From Streptomyces mobaraensis NBRC 13819 = DSM 40847 (GTDB lineage Bacteria; Actinomycetota; Actinomycetes; Streptomycetales; Streptomycetaceae), in contig NZ_CP072827.1 in the NCBI RefSeq assembly GCF_017916255.1, forward strand, positions 5,853,501 through 5,917,500: DNA of 64,000 bases, written 5' to 3'. The stretch's first letter is position 1. Each line of letters opens with the position of its first letter. Below the pieces are notes generated by a model. That model was not told the DNA's origin. It worked only from the letters and a program-made list of their open reading frames with translations, and ran no database searches. A program made the translations under genes and the position numbers. Shown piece after piece: positions 1 through 8,467 of the stretch.

Positions 1-1138
1 GCGCGCGCACACCGCCCGCGTCCTGCTGCAGACCACGGACCTGCCGGTCACGGAGACCGCCTTCGCGGCCGGTTTCGCGAGTGTGCGGCAGTTCAACGAC
101 ACCATCCGCGAGATCTACGCGCAGACGCCGAGCGAGCTCCGGGCGCAGGCCAGGACCGGCAAGCCGCTCCGCGCGGGCAAGGGCACCACCCCGGCGGGCG
201 TGCCGCTGCGGCTCGCCCACCGGGGCCCGTACGCCGCGCGGGAAGTCTTCGACTTCCTGGAGCGCCGGGTGATCACCGGGGTCGAGGAGGTGACGGGCAC
301 CCCGGGTGCCCGCGTCTACCGGCGCACCCTGCGCCTGCCCTACGGCACCGGCATCGCCGAGGTCCAGGAACCGCCCGCCGGGCACGGCCGCGCGGGCGGC
401 CGGAGCGGCCGGGGCTCTCAGGGCTCCCAGGGCACCCGGGGCAGCTGGCTCGCCTGCCGGCTGCACCTCACCGACCTGCGCGACCTCGCCAACGCCGTCC
501 AGCGGATGCGCCGTCTCTTCGACCTGGACGCCGATCCCGACGCGGTGGCGGAGCGCCTCGGCGCCGACCCTCGGCTCCGTCCGCTCGTCGCCGCCCGGCC
601 CGGCCTCCGGTCACCGGGGGCGGCGGACGCGGAGGAACTGGCCGTCCGGGCGGTGCTCGGGCAGCAGGTCTCGGTCGCCGCGGCGGCCCGCCTCGCGGCT
701 CGGCTCGTCGCCGCCCACGGCACCCCGCTCCCCGTACCCGACGGCACGCTCACCCACGTCTTCCCGGAACCCGGCGTCCTCGCCGAGGCCGGTCTCGACG
801 GCCCCGACGACCCGGGCATGCCGGAGTCCCGCAGGCGCGCCCTGCGGACGGCGGCGGCGGCCCTCGCCGACGGTACCGTCCGGCTCGACCCGGGTGTCGA
901 CCGCGACGACGCCGAACGGCGGCTGCTCGCCCTGACCGGCGTCGGCCCGTGGACCGCGGGCTACATCCGGATGCGGGCGCTCGGCGACCCCGACGTCTTC
1001 CTCCCCGGCGACGCCGGGGCGCGCCACGGACTCGCCGCCCTCGGCGTGGGTCCGGATGCCGCCGACGACTGGCGGCCCTGGCGTTCGTACGCACTGCACC
1101 ACCTCTGGAACCACACGCCCGCTGCTGCGGGGAAGTAA
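1..1138 (+). CDS. Ada/AlkA-type regulator and 3-methyladenine DNA glycosylase, 5' truncated by window edge
   Basis: The frame is already open at base 2, so the true start lies upstream. The first visible residues (TETAFAAGFASVRQFNDT) are the last helices of an AraC/Ada-type HTH. Then follow an AlkA N-terminal domain and a helix-hairpin-helix glycosylase domain with AVLGQQVS, TGVGPWTAGY and VFLPGD; in AlkA the last Asp of that final motif is the catalytic residue. AlkA-type enzymes excise alkylated purines such as 3-methyladenine from DNA, and the fused Ada-like part senses methylation. A Gly/Arg-rich linker at about 390-440 is unusual. The ogt gene follows after 12 bp, so the two probably form a co-transcribed alkylation repair operon. 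The N-terminal methyl-acceptor domain cannot be checked here. Confidence 0.9.
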   Translation, partial: RAHTARVLLQTTDLPVTETAFAAGFASVRQFNDTIREIYAQTPSELRAQARTGKPLRAGKGTTPAGVPLRLAHRGPYAAREVFDFLERRVITGVEEVTGTPGARVYRRTLRLPYGTGIAEVQEPPAGHGRAGGRSGRGSQGSQGTRGSWLACRLHLTDLRDLANAVQRMRRLFDLDADPDAVAERLGADPRLRPLVAARPGLRSPGAADAEELAVRAVLGQQVSVAAAARLAARLVAAHGTPLPVPDGTLTHVFPEPGVLAEAGLDGPDDPGMPESRRRALRTAAAALADGTVRLDPGVDRDDAERRLLALTGVGPWTAGYIRMRALGDPDVFLPGDAGARHGLAALGVGPDAADDWRPWRSYALHHLWNHTPAAAGK

Positions 1139-1150
1139 GGACGGCACCCG

Positions 1151-1684
1151 ATGCTTCCGACGCTGTACACCGAGATCGACAGCCCCCTCGGCACCCTGCT
1201 GCTCACCGGCCGCCCCTCCGTGACCGCCCCGGGCGGCACCGCCCTCGTGTCCCTTTCCGTCCCGGGCCAGCCCAACGGGGCCACCGTCCGTCCCGACTGG
1301 CACCGCGCACCCGACGCCTTCGCCGAGGCCCGGCGCCAGCTCGCCGCCTACTTCGCGGGCGGGGCCAAGGAGTTCGCACTCGAGTACGCCGTCGAGGGGA
1401 CGGAGTTCCGCCGCCGGGTGTGGGACGCGCTCGACGCCGTCCCGTACGGCGCGACCACCAGCTACGGCGAACTCGCCGCCCGCGTCGGCGCGCCCCGCGC
1501 GGCCGTCCGCGCGGTCGGCGGGGCCATCGGCGCCAACCCGCTGCTGGTCCTGCGCCCGTGCCACCGCGTCATCGGCGCGGACGGGTCGCTGACCGGTTAC
1601 GCGGGCGGGCTGGACCGCAAGCGCCTGCTGCTCGCGCTGGAGGCGGGGGAGCGGCCGGTGCAGGACGGGCTGCCCGGCATGTGA
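1151..1684 (+). CDS. ogt: Methylated-DNA--protein-cysteine S-methyltransferase
   Basis: 177 residues. It transfers the methyl group of O6-methylguanine or O4-methylthymine in DNA to its own cysteine, a suicide repair reaction in the cytoplasm. The acceptor motif LRPCHRVIG is present with the cysteine at residue 137, followed by GYAGGLDRKRLLL, both diagnostic of the Ogt/MGMT family; the DNA-binding helix region VPYGATTSYGELA precedes it. Length matches Ogt rather than full Ada. It starts 12 bp after the Ada/AlkA-type gene on the same strand, so base-excision and direct-reversal repair of alkylation damage are probably induced together. A strong hairpin follows the stop codon. Confidence 0.95.
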   Translation: MLPTLYTEIDSPLGTLLLTGRPSVTAPGGTALVSLSVPGQPNGATVRPDWHRAPDAFAEARRQLAAYFAGGAKEFALEYAVEGTEFRRRVWDALDAVPYGATTSYGELAARVGAPRAAVRAVGGAIGANPLLVLRPCHRVIGADGSLTGYAGGLDRKRLLLALEAGERPVQDGLPGM

Positions 1685-1694
1685 GGCGGGTTGT

Positions 1695-1720
1695 GCGGGC
1701 GCACAGGGGGGGGCGCCCGC
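1695..1720. terminator. Bidirectional hairpin between convergent genes
   Basis: A perfect 8-bp inverted repeat (GCGGGCGC / GCGCCCGC) with a 10-nt purine loop lies between the stop codon of ogt and the stop codon of the convergent LuxR-type gene. There is no T-tract, which is common for Streptomyces terminators. Confidence 0.6.
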
Positions 1721-2533
1721 TCAGCTCCGTGCCACCGACGGCCGTCGGCATGCCGCTCCCGACGGCCCCGGGCCCCCCGCCGTCCAGCCTCGCTCCGCCG
1801 CCTTCCAGCCGAGTTGGAGCCGCGTCGTCACCCCGGCCAGTTCCATCAGCCGCTTCACTCGCCGCTGTACCGTCCGCAACCCGAGCCCCAGTTGTTTGGC
1901 GACGCTCGCGTCGGTCAGGCCCGACAGGAGCAGCGACAGGACCGCCAGGTCCGTGGCGTCCGGGACGTCGGAGACGGGCGGTAAAGGAGCGTCCTCGACG
2001 GGCGGCAGCGGGCGGGCTTCGTGCCAGACGGTCTCGAAGAGAGCGGTCAGCGAGTCCAGCAGTTCCCCCGCGCCGACGACGAGCGCCGCGGGGCCCGCGC
2101 TGCCGGAGGGGAGGACAAGGAGCGCCTCCCTCCGGTCCGCGAGGAAGAGGTCGGCCGGTACGCGGTCGGCGATCCGGACCTGGTGCGGAGCGCCGGCCGC
2201 GGGGGCGGGGACGCGGAAGGGGCTCCCCGCGCGGTCCACGACCGTGCGGTGACGGACGGGATGCCCGTGTCGGACGGGGTGTCCGGTGCCCGTGTCAACC
2301 CAGGGGCGGCCGATGTCAACCCAGGGACGGTCCTTCACCAGTGCGCACACTTCTTCGACGGCTCGCCGCCGCAGCCCCGTCAGACGGTCGGCGACGGCCG
2401 CCGCGCCGGTCACCGCCTCGACGGCCGCGCCGGGGCCGCCCGACGGGTCCTCCGACCGCTCCTGCCTGCGCTGTCCTGCGGCTCTTCCGCCTTCCAGGTC
2501 CCCGACGGCGGCCGGACCTATGGCACCGGGCAC
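1721..2533 (-). CDS. LuxR C-terminal-type transcriptional regulator
   Basis: 270 residues. The C-terminus carries a LuxR/GerE HTH (LTDASVAKQLGLGLRTVQRR, then MELAGVTTRLQLGW). The middle part (RVPADLFLADRREALLVLP, then ALVVGAGELLDSLTALFE) matches the sensor-like region of the large Streptomyces family that normally has an extra N-terminal TrmB-like HTH of about 80 residues. That first domain is absent here and the N-terminus is low complexity, including a doubled RPWVD/HPVRH stretch at about residues 70-95, so the gene may be N-terminally eroded. The GTG start at 2533 follows a GGAGGGG Shine-Dalgarno. It is convergent with ogt; its target is unknown. Confidence 0.75.
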   Translation of the reverse strand: MPGAIGPAAVGDLEGGRAAGQRRQERSEDPSGGPGAAVEAVTGAAAVADRLTGLRRRAVEEVCALVKDRPWVDIGRPWVDTGTGHPVRHGHPVRHRTVVDRAGSPFRVPAPAAGAPHQVRIADRVPADLFLADRREALLVLPSGSAGPAALVVGAGELLDSLTALFETVWHEARPLPPVEDAPLPPVSDVPDATDLAVLSLLLSGLTDASVAKQLGLGLRTVQRRVKRLMELAGVTTRLQLGWKAAERGWTAGGPGPSGAACRRPSVARS

Positions 2534-2636
2534 GTGACACCCCTCCCCACGACCGTGTTGCGACTCCCGCCATCATCGCCGCGTGGGGCCCCGCGTGCAC
2601 TCTTCCCGTATGCCCAGCAGTGTGGACAATAAGGGC

Positions 2637-5600
2637 ATGAGTCAGCTGGGGGATCAGGGACAAGAGGACGCCTGGTGGGCGGAGTTGTACGGCCGGACCA
2701 CGGACGGTCCGGGCGCCGCCGCCGAGGAGGACAGCCTCGACGACCGGTTCGCTTCCGCCGCGGCCGTCGTCGGCGGCGACCCGCCGCCCCAGGGCTCCCC
2801 CCGTCCGCCGGGCCGTCCGTCCCGCGGCGCGCCCCCGCCCAGCGGGCTGCCCGCCCGCGCGGCCTGGTCGGTCTCCCGCGCCGGCGGACTACCGGACCCC
2901 TCCCGGCTGCCCCCGCTCCCCGACCTCGCCGGCCCGCTCCGCGGCACCCCGCCACCCCCGCCTCCTCCACCACCACCGCCCCCACCGCCCCCGCCCCCAC
3001 CGCCGTCCGCGGCCTCCCGCTGGGACCTCAACACACCGCCGCCGTCCGGCCCCGCGCCGCGCGGCTCCCGGCCGGGGCCCGCGGCGCCGGGCCGAAGGCC
3101 CGCCTCCCCGCCCCCGAACGGCGCGTGTCCGACGCCGGCGGGCACCCCCGAGACCCCGGACCGCGCGGACGGCCGCGCCGACCGGCCGCGGGGGAGGGAG
3201 GAACGGTCGGGAGGAAGCGGCCGACTCACGGCCGGCGAGCGGCCCGGAGCGGGCGATCCACGAGAGGCCGGCGAGCGGCGCGAGGCGGGCGACCGGCCCG
3301 ACGCGCCGCGCGGCTCCCGTCGTACGGCCCCCGTGGAACGCCCCGGTCGCTCGGGCCGATCCGACCGCCCCGATCGCCCCGACCGGCCGGGGCCGGTGAT
3401 CCGTCCGCCGCTGTCCGTCAACCGGCCTGACCCGACGGGCCGTTCGGGTCGCGCGCACGAGCCCGAACGGCTGGCCGACCGCGACGGCCGGCCGGCGGGG
3501 GGCGGACACCGGCCGGAAGCACCCGTCGGCCCGACGAGCGCCGACCGCCTGGACGCCGGCCCGCCCGGATCCCCCGGGCCCACCCGGGCCCGCACGCCGG
3601 ACGCCCGCGCATCGACGAGCGCCGGAACCGGACCCGCCTCCCGCGAAAGCACCGGACGACGTGACGACGCGGGGCGACGCGATGGCGCCGGACAACGCGA
3701 CGGCGTCGGACAACGCGATGGCGCCGGACAACGCGACGGCGTCGGGCGACGTGACGACGCCGGACGACGCTCCACCAGCGGCAGGCGACCGGCACCGCTC
3801 CCCGACCCGAACGAAACCCCGACCCGCCCCGACAACGGACCGGGCGCCCCCGGCACAGTGCCCGCCCCCCGGCCCCCGGCAGCCTCCGCCGGGCGGGCTG
3901 TCCCCGCCGCCCGACTGGAAGACTTCGCCCAGCCGGAGGCTCCCACCCGACGGGATGCCTCCGCCGGTCGGGCCGCCCCGGACCGATCGGACGCCTTCGC
4001 CGGGCCGGAAGCCCGCGCCCAGCGGGAGACTTCCGCCCGGCGGGGTGCCCCGTCCGGGCCGGGTGCTCCTGATCGACCGGAGGCGCCGACCGGGCCGGAC
4101 ACCTCGGAACGGCCGGAAGCCCGCGGTGGACCGGACACCTCCGCCAGTTCGGATGCTGCGCATCGCTCGGACGCTTCCGCCGGACCGGAAGCTCTCGACG
4201 GGCGGGACCGCTTCGTCGAGCGGCCCGCCACCGGGCCGGCAGCCTCCCCGGACGCCGTGCACCGCACGGACGCTTTCGCCGGTTCGGAGGCTTCCGGTGG
4301 GCGGGACCGCTTCGTCGGGCGGTCCGTCACCGGCGGGCCGGAAGTCTCCCCGGATGCCTTGGCCGGTTCGGATGCCGTGAATCCGTCCGGTGCCTTCGCC
4401 CGGTCGGAGGAGACCCCCGGCGGGTCGGAGGTCTCCGCCGGACCGGGAGATTCCCCTCGGTGGGACGCCTCCGCCGGTTCGGACGCCGTGCAGCGCTCCG
4501 ACGCCTTCGCCCGGTCGGAAGGCTCCGTCGGGCCGGAAGACCGCGCTTGGGGAGAGGGTCCCGGCCGGCCGGACGGCGCCGCTGAAGCGGGAGTGCCCGA
4601 TCAGTCGGGGGGCTCTCCTCGGCCCGGCGGTCCCGCTCGGCCGGGAGCCGTGGCGAGGTTCGGCGCGTCCGGGGAGGGCAACGCACCCGCGCTGCCGGAA
4701 TCCTCCGGGGCGCCCGAAGCGACCTCCCACCCCCGCATCACCCCCCGTCCCCAACTCCCCACCCTGCCCGACCTCTCCGCGCTCATCGGTGCTCCCAGGG
4801 TTCCCGAAGTCCACACCTTTCCCGATGTCCCCGCACCGCACATCACCGGCGGCCCGCCGCGGGCGCCGCAAGCGTCGGAGACGTCGGGGTTGTCGGACGT
4901 CTCCGATCCTCCCGCGACCCCCGACGCCTCCGGCGCGTTCGGCGCCTTCGCGTCCGGTCCCGCGGCGGCGTGCGAGTCCGCCGCGTCGCTGGAGGCCGCC
5001 GTGGTGCCGCAGGTGCCCCGGCCGCGGCGCCGGGAAGGCGTCCGGTCCCGGGCGCAGGAGTACGTCGGGCAGGGGCCGCCGACCTACGAGGCGGAGCCGA
5101 CCGCCTGGCCCGCCGCCGACCCGGGCGGGCTGGAGGACCTCGTCCCCGACACCGTCCTCGACGGCGCCCGGTACGGCGCCATGACGCTGCGGGCCGTCTC
5201 CCTGCGCGGCGACTCCGCCCGCTACCGCGGCGAGCCGCGCCGGGACGCGCTGCTGACCGCGCGGTTCGGGAGCGGGGACGGCGCCGTGCTGCTGGTCGCC
5301 GTGGCGAGCGGCGCCCGCGCGGCCGAGGGCGCGCACCGGGCGGCGCGGGACATCTGCGCCTGGCTGGGCAGCGCGGTCGGGCGCAGCCACGCTCGGCTGG
5401 GTGAGGACATCCGGGCCGGGCGGCGCGGTGAACTGCGCTCCGGGCTGCACCGGCTCACCGACCGCTCGTACGGACGCCTGCGCTCCCGCGCCGCCGAACT
5501 CGGCCTGCCGCCCGCCGAGTACACCGCCGCCCTGCGCTGCCTGCTGCTGCCGGCCGACCCCCGGTGCCGTACCCGCGTCTTCTTCGGCGTGGGCGGCGGC

Positions 5601-6014
5601 GGGCTGTTCCGGCTCCGCGAGGGCGCCTGGCAGGACCTCGACCCGGCGCCGCGCCCGGCCGCGGCCGACCAGGGTGCCGACGGCCCCGGGGGCGACGCGC
5701 TGTGCGACGACCGGATCACCGTCGACCTGGGCATCCCGACCCCCGGCACCACCCCCGTGATCGACCCGGAGGAGGTGCCGACCGAACCCTTCCGGTTCCG
5801 GGCCGCGGTCGCCCGGCCCGGTGACGCCCTGCTGCTCTGCAGCGCCGGGCTCGCCGAACCGCTGCGCGGCGAACCGGCGTTGGCCGACGCCCTCGCCGAA
5901 CGGTGGGGCACGCGCGCGCAGCCGCCGGGGCTGGCCGAGTTCCTGTCCGACGCGCAACTGCGCGTCAAGGGGTACGCGGACGACCGGACGGCCGCCGCGA
6001 TCTGGGAGGCGTAG
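2637..6014 (+). CDS. Proline- and repeat-rich protein with C-terminal PP2C-like (probably inactive) domain
   Basis: 1125 residues from the ATG at 2637 (MSQLGDQGQEDAWW); in-frame starts at 2583 and 2610 are possible but less family-like. Residues about 105-123 form an almost pure polyproline run. Residues about 130-780 are disordered, Pro/Arg/Asp/Ser-rich, with degenerate repeats. From about residue 840 there is a PPM/PP2C-like fold (TLRAVSLRGDSARYRGEPRRD through YADDRTAAAIWEA). Key metal-ligand motifs are altered: the expected DGxGG reads VASGARA and the expected SDG reads CSAGLAEP, so phosphatase activity is doubtful. Related Streptomyces proteins carry this domain behind long disordered regions. 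It may act as a scaffold or sensor for phosphoprotein signalling, which is inference. Confidence 0.8.
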   Translation: MSQLGDQGQEDAWWAELYGRTTDGPGAAAEEDSLDDRFASAAAVVGGDPPPQGSPRPPGRPSRGAPPPSGLPARAAWSVSRAGGLPDPSRLPPLPDLAGPLRGTPPPPPPPPPPPPPPPPPPPSAASRWDLNTPPPSGPAPRGSRPGPAAPGRRPASPPPNGACPTPAGTPETPDRADGRADRPRGREERSGGSGRLTAGERPGAGDPREAGERREAGDRPDAPRGSRRTAPVERPGRSGRSDRPDRPDRPGPVIRPPLSVNRPDPTGRSGRAHEPERLADRDGRPAGGGHRPEAPVGPTSADRLDAGPPGSPGPTRARTPDARASTSAGTGPASRESTGRRDDAGRRDGAGQRDGVGQRDGAGQRDGVGRRDDAGRRSTSGRRPAPLPDPNETPTRPDNGPGAPGTVPAPRPPAASAGRAVPAARLEDFAQPEAPTRRDASAGRAAPDRSDAFAGPEARAQRETSARRGAPSGPGAPDRPEAPTGPDTSERPEARGGPDTSASSDAAHRSDASAGPEALDGRDRFVERPATGPAASPDAVHRTDAFAGSEASGGRDRFVGRSVTGGPEVSPDALAGSDAVNPSGAFARSEETPGGSEVSAGPGDSPRWDASAGSDAVQRSDAFARSEGSVGPEDRAWGEGPGRPDGAAEAGVPDQSGGSPRPGGPARPGAVARFGASGEGNAPALPESSGAPEATSHPRITPRPQLPTLPDLSALIGAPRVPEVHTFPDVPAPHITGGPPRAPQASETSGLSDVSDPPATPDASGAFGAFASGPAAACESAASLEAAVVPQVPRPRRREGVRSRAQEYVGQGPPTYEAEPTAWPAADPGGLEDLVPDTVLDGARYGAMTLRAVSLRGDSARYRGEPRRDALLTARFGSGDGAVLLVAVASGARAAEGAHRAARDICAWLGSAVGRSHARLGEDIRAGRRGELRSGLHRLTDRSYGRLRSRAAELGLPPAEYTAALRCLLLPADPRCRTRVFFGVGGGGLFRLREGAWQDLDPAPRPAAADQGADGPGGDALCDDRITVDLGIPTPGTTPVIDPEEVPTEPFRFRAAVARPGDALLLCSAGLAEPLRGEPALADALAERWGTRAQPPGLAEFLSDAQLRVKGYADDRTAAAIWEA
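3657..3764 (+). repeat. Six in-frame 18-bp repeats encoding RxDxxG hexapeptides
   Basis: Within the PP2C-like gene, six tandem 18-bp units encode RRDDAG, RRDGAG, QRDGVG, QRDGAG, QRDGVG and RRDDAG. The repeat is charged and likely disordered; slippage could change its length between strains. Confidence 0.85.
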
Positions 6015-6039
6015 GGGAGCGCGGGCGGGAAGGCCTTTC

Positions 6040-6076
6040 CCTTCGATCTCCGCATATGACGACCGGAGATCGAAGG
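6040..6076 (+). terminator. Perfect 13-bp stem-loop after the PP2C-like gene
   Basis: CCTTCGATCTCCG at 6040-6052 pairs exactly with CGGAGATCGAAGG at 6064-6076 across an 11-nt loop, beginning 26 bp after the stop codon. Typical of a strong intrinsic terminator without a T-run. Confidence 0.75.
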
Positions 6077-6266
6077 CCGGCGCGTGCCACCGGCGCCGCG
6101 CGTAAGACCCGTGCGCGTAAGGGCCATACGCGCAAGAGGTTCTCGCATTTCCGCCGCATCATCATGTTGATGACTCAACAGGAGTCGTCTCTCCGCAGGC
6201 GGGGCATGCATTTGCCGTGAGCCTGTTCGATGCCGGGGCGCCGGGGAGGGGTCGGGGCGAACGGAA

Positions 6267-6851
6267 ATGAAGCGGCGGACTGCACACTGGTTGGGCGCGG
6301 GGAACCGCGAAGGTCGGGAAGGGTCCGCGGGCGTCACGGCTGGAAACGAGGTGAACGGCGGGGAATGCGAGCCCTACTGGGAAAGACGGCTCGGCCGCGA
6401 CGACCTGGCGGCGGTCGCGGGGGTTCGGGCGGGACTGCGCCGGTTCCTGGTCCACTGGGGCGCGCCCGGCCGGGCGGAGACCGCCGAGCTGCTGACGAGT
6501 GAGCTGGTGACCAACGCCCTGGTGCACACCGACGGCGGCGCGGTGGTGACGGCCGTGCTCGGCGGTGGCCCGTCGGCCGTCGTCAAGGGGCTGCTGCGCG
6601 TGGAGGTGCGGGACACCCTGCCCCGGCGCCCGGTGCTCCGCGCGTCCGACGTGGGGCCACCGGCCCGGGAGAGCGGTTCGGGGACGGACGACGACCGGTG
6701 CTCCGGTGACGGGGACCGGTGGGCCGGCGAGAGCGTGGCGACCTCCGGGCGCGGTCTGCTGCTCGTCCAGGCCCTGGCCGACGCCTGGGGGGTGCGGACG
6801 CACGGCACGGGCAAGGCGGTGTGGTTCGAACTGGCGGCGGAGGGGCGCTGA
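6267..6851 (+). CDS. ATP-binding protein of the RsbW/SpoIIAB-like HATPase family
   Basis: 194 residues. The Bergerat-fold motifs are visible: an N-box ELVTNALVHT, a G1-like VEVRDTLPRRP, and a G2-like SGRGLLLVQALADAWG followed by GKAVWFEL. In Streptomyces such stand-alone kinases usually bind partner sigma or anti-anti-sigma factors. The acidic Gly/Ser/Asp stretch GSGTDDDRCSGDGDRW between the G1 and G2 boxes is an insertion. The ATG at 6267 lacks a clear Shine-Dalgarno; the GTG at 6351, just after GGAAACGAG, may be the real start and would still keep the whole fold. No cognate sigma factor gene is adjacent. Confidence 0.8.
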   Translation: MKRRTAHWLGAGNREGREGSAGVTAGNEVNGGECEPYWERRLGRDDLAAVAGVRAGLRRFLVHWGAPGRAETAELLTSELVTNALVHTDGGAVVTAVLGGGPSAVVKGLLRVEVRDTLPRRPVLRASDVGPPARESGSGTDDDRCSGDGDRWAGESVATSGRGLLLVQALADAWGVRTHGTGKAVWFELAAEGR

Positions 6852-6951
6852 CGAGGGGGCGGTGGGGGGACGGCCCGCGGGAACGGGCGGAAAGGACGTC
6901 GCGATGCCGCCCGTCCGCTCCGAGCCGGTGGACGCGCCCGGAGCGAACGGG

Positions 6952-8070
6952 TCAGCCGAACTGCCGCTCGATGCGTGCCAGTTTCTCCTCCAGGGAGTCG
7001 AGTCGCCGGATGGGCTGGGTGTCGTCCTCTGCCGTGAGGTCGATGGGGCCGGTGTGGCCTGTCGTGTTGCTCGTGGTGCTCGCCGTCACCGAAGTGCCCG
7101 CCGCAGTGGCCGTACCGGCTGTGTTCACCGCCTGGAGTGGGCGGCCGCGGGCGGGGAGTTGCTCCTGCTCGGTTATGGAAGGCTCCGCCCCGGACTGCGA
7201 GCCGATCTGCGCCGGCTGGGGTGCCGCCGGCACCGCCGTCACCTCCACCTGCCGCCCGCCGCGGGCGCGCCCCCACAGCACGCGGTGCTGCCGGTTGTAC
7301 GCCTTCAGCCGGGCGCGCTCCAGCTTGCCGGCCTCGCGACGGCGCAGCCGGTGCTGGCGGCGCTGCCGCTTGTCCTCGCGGACCTCGTCCACGGCCTCGT
7401 CCAGCGTCCGTACGCCCTCCAGCAGCATCAGCGACCAGGCGCCGAACGTCTCGCGCGGCGCCCGCAGCCACCGCACCATGCGGATCTGCGGCAGCGGCCG
7501 GGGGACCAGGCCCTGTTCGCGCAGGGCGGCCCGGCGGGTCTGCTTGAGCGCGCGGTCGAAGAGGACCGCGGCCGACAGCGACATGCCGGCGAAGAACTGC
7601 GGGGCTCCCGCGTGGTCCATGCCGCGCGGCGCGTGCACCCAGTTGAACCAGGCGGCGGCGCCCGCGAACGTCCACACGAGCATGCGGGAGCCGAGCGCCG
7701 CGTCGCCGTGGCTGGCCTCGCGCACGGCCAGGACCGAGCAGAACATGGCGGCGCCGTCGAGTCCGAAGGGCACCAGGTACTCCCAGCCGTCCGTCAGGCC
7801 CAGGTTCTGCCGTCCGAAGCCGACCAGGCCGTGGAAGGAGAGGGCGGCGGCCACCGCCGCGCAGCAGAAGAGGAGGACGTAGGACGCGCTGCCGTACAGC
7901 GCCTCCTTGCGCCTCCTTCGTTCCTCGGTGCGTTCCCAGGAATCCGTGGCCGTCGCGTCCTCAGGGGCGCCGTGGCGGCCCCGGGAGAACACCGTCACCG
8001 CCACCACGGCTCCGGCGAGGGCCACGGCACTGGGCAGAACCCAATTCAGCGGTATGTCGGTCACTCTCAT
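6952..8070 (-). CDS. DUF2637 family membrane protein
   Basis: 372 residues from the ATG at 8070 (MRVTDIPLNWVLP). About five hydrophobic segments fall in the first 200 residues (for example WVLPSAVALAGAVVAVTVF, ASYVLLFCCAAVAAALSF, FGLDGAAMFCSVLAV). They are followed by a strongly basic helical stretch (REDKRQRRQHRLRRRE) and a Thr/Gly-rich tail ending in a short helix (LDSLEEKLARIERQFG). Transmembrane DUF2637 proteins are widespread in Streptomyces chromosomes and conjugative plasmids (Spd-like spread proteins), but no precise function is established. It is convergent with the ATPase gene upstream. The basic cytoplasmic tail could contact DNA or membranes, which is inference. Confidence 0.75.
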   Translation of the reverse strand: MRVTDIPLNWVLPSAVALAGAVVAVTVFSRGRHGAPEDATATDSWERTEERRRRKEALYGSASYVLLFCCAAVAAALSFHGLVGFGRQNLGLTDGWEYLVPFGLDGAAMFCSVLAVREASHGDAALGSRMLVWTFAGAAAWFNWVHAPRGMDHAGAPQFFAGMSLSAAVLFDRALKQTRRAALREQGLVPRPLPQIRMVRWLRAPRETFGAWSLMLLEGVRTLDEAVDEVREDKRQRRQHRLRRREAGKLERARLKAYNRQHRVLWGRARGGRQVEVTAVPAAPQPAQIGSQSGAEPSITEQEQLPARGRPLQAVNTAGTATAAGTSVTASTTSNTTGHTGPIDLTAEDDTQPIRRLDSLEEKLARIERQFG

Positions 8071-8238
8071 CTTGCGTCCCTTGCATCGCGGTACCGGCCT
8101 TTCGCGCGCCATCCTGACGGAATCGGCCAGAGCGCCAAGCGGTTTCCGGGCAACTCGCCGCCAATGGACGCCAAGGACATACGGATAGGTGTGTATTGCT
8201 TCGAACAACCTGCTGCGGTACGGGAATTGGGTTCTAAT

Positions 8239-8262
8239 CAATCCACCCGTTCGAGTGGATTG
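8239..8262. promoter_or_regulatory. 8-bp inverted repeat, candidate operator upstream of the DUF2637 gene
   Basis: CAATCCAC and GTGGATTG are perfectly inverted around CCGTTCGA. The site lies about 170 bp upstream of the DUF2637 start and 205 bp upstream of the divergent GntR gene, in an AT-richer patch. The rest of 8071-8467 holds no other gene that can be supported; a TATGGT hexamer at about 8436 may be the -10 of the GntR gene. Confidence 0.4.
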
Positions 8263-8467
8263 GAGATGATCAGCTTGTGCTCGGTCGGGTGATACGAAGG
8301 GTGTCGTGTGGTGCTCGTGTCGGCCGGAGTGCCGCCGACCGGTCCGCCGCGGGACGGACCCGGACATCCCCTGTTCCCGGACGGTCGCTCCCCGCTCCGT
8401 GACGATCGGGGTTTGAGCCGCCGGATCCTCCGCCTATGGTTCGAATGGAGACATAGGAGGACCTCTC

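Noticed and set aside
2950..3005. Polyproline run as an assembly error
   Set aside because: The reading frame stays open on both sides and the run fits the disordered arm of the protein.
2889..5957. 1022-codon open frame on the minus strand
   Set aside because: Mirror of the repeat-rich PP2C-like gene; composition follows the antisense of Pro/Arg/Asp codons.
6056..6220. 54-codon ORF (MTTGDRRPARATGAARKTRA...)
   Set aside because: Its start lies in the loop of a strong terminator and has no ribosome site; the composition is a basic shadow-like sequence.
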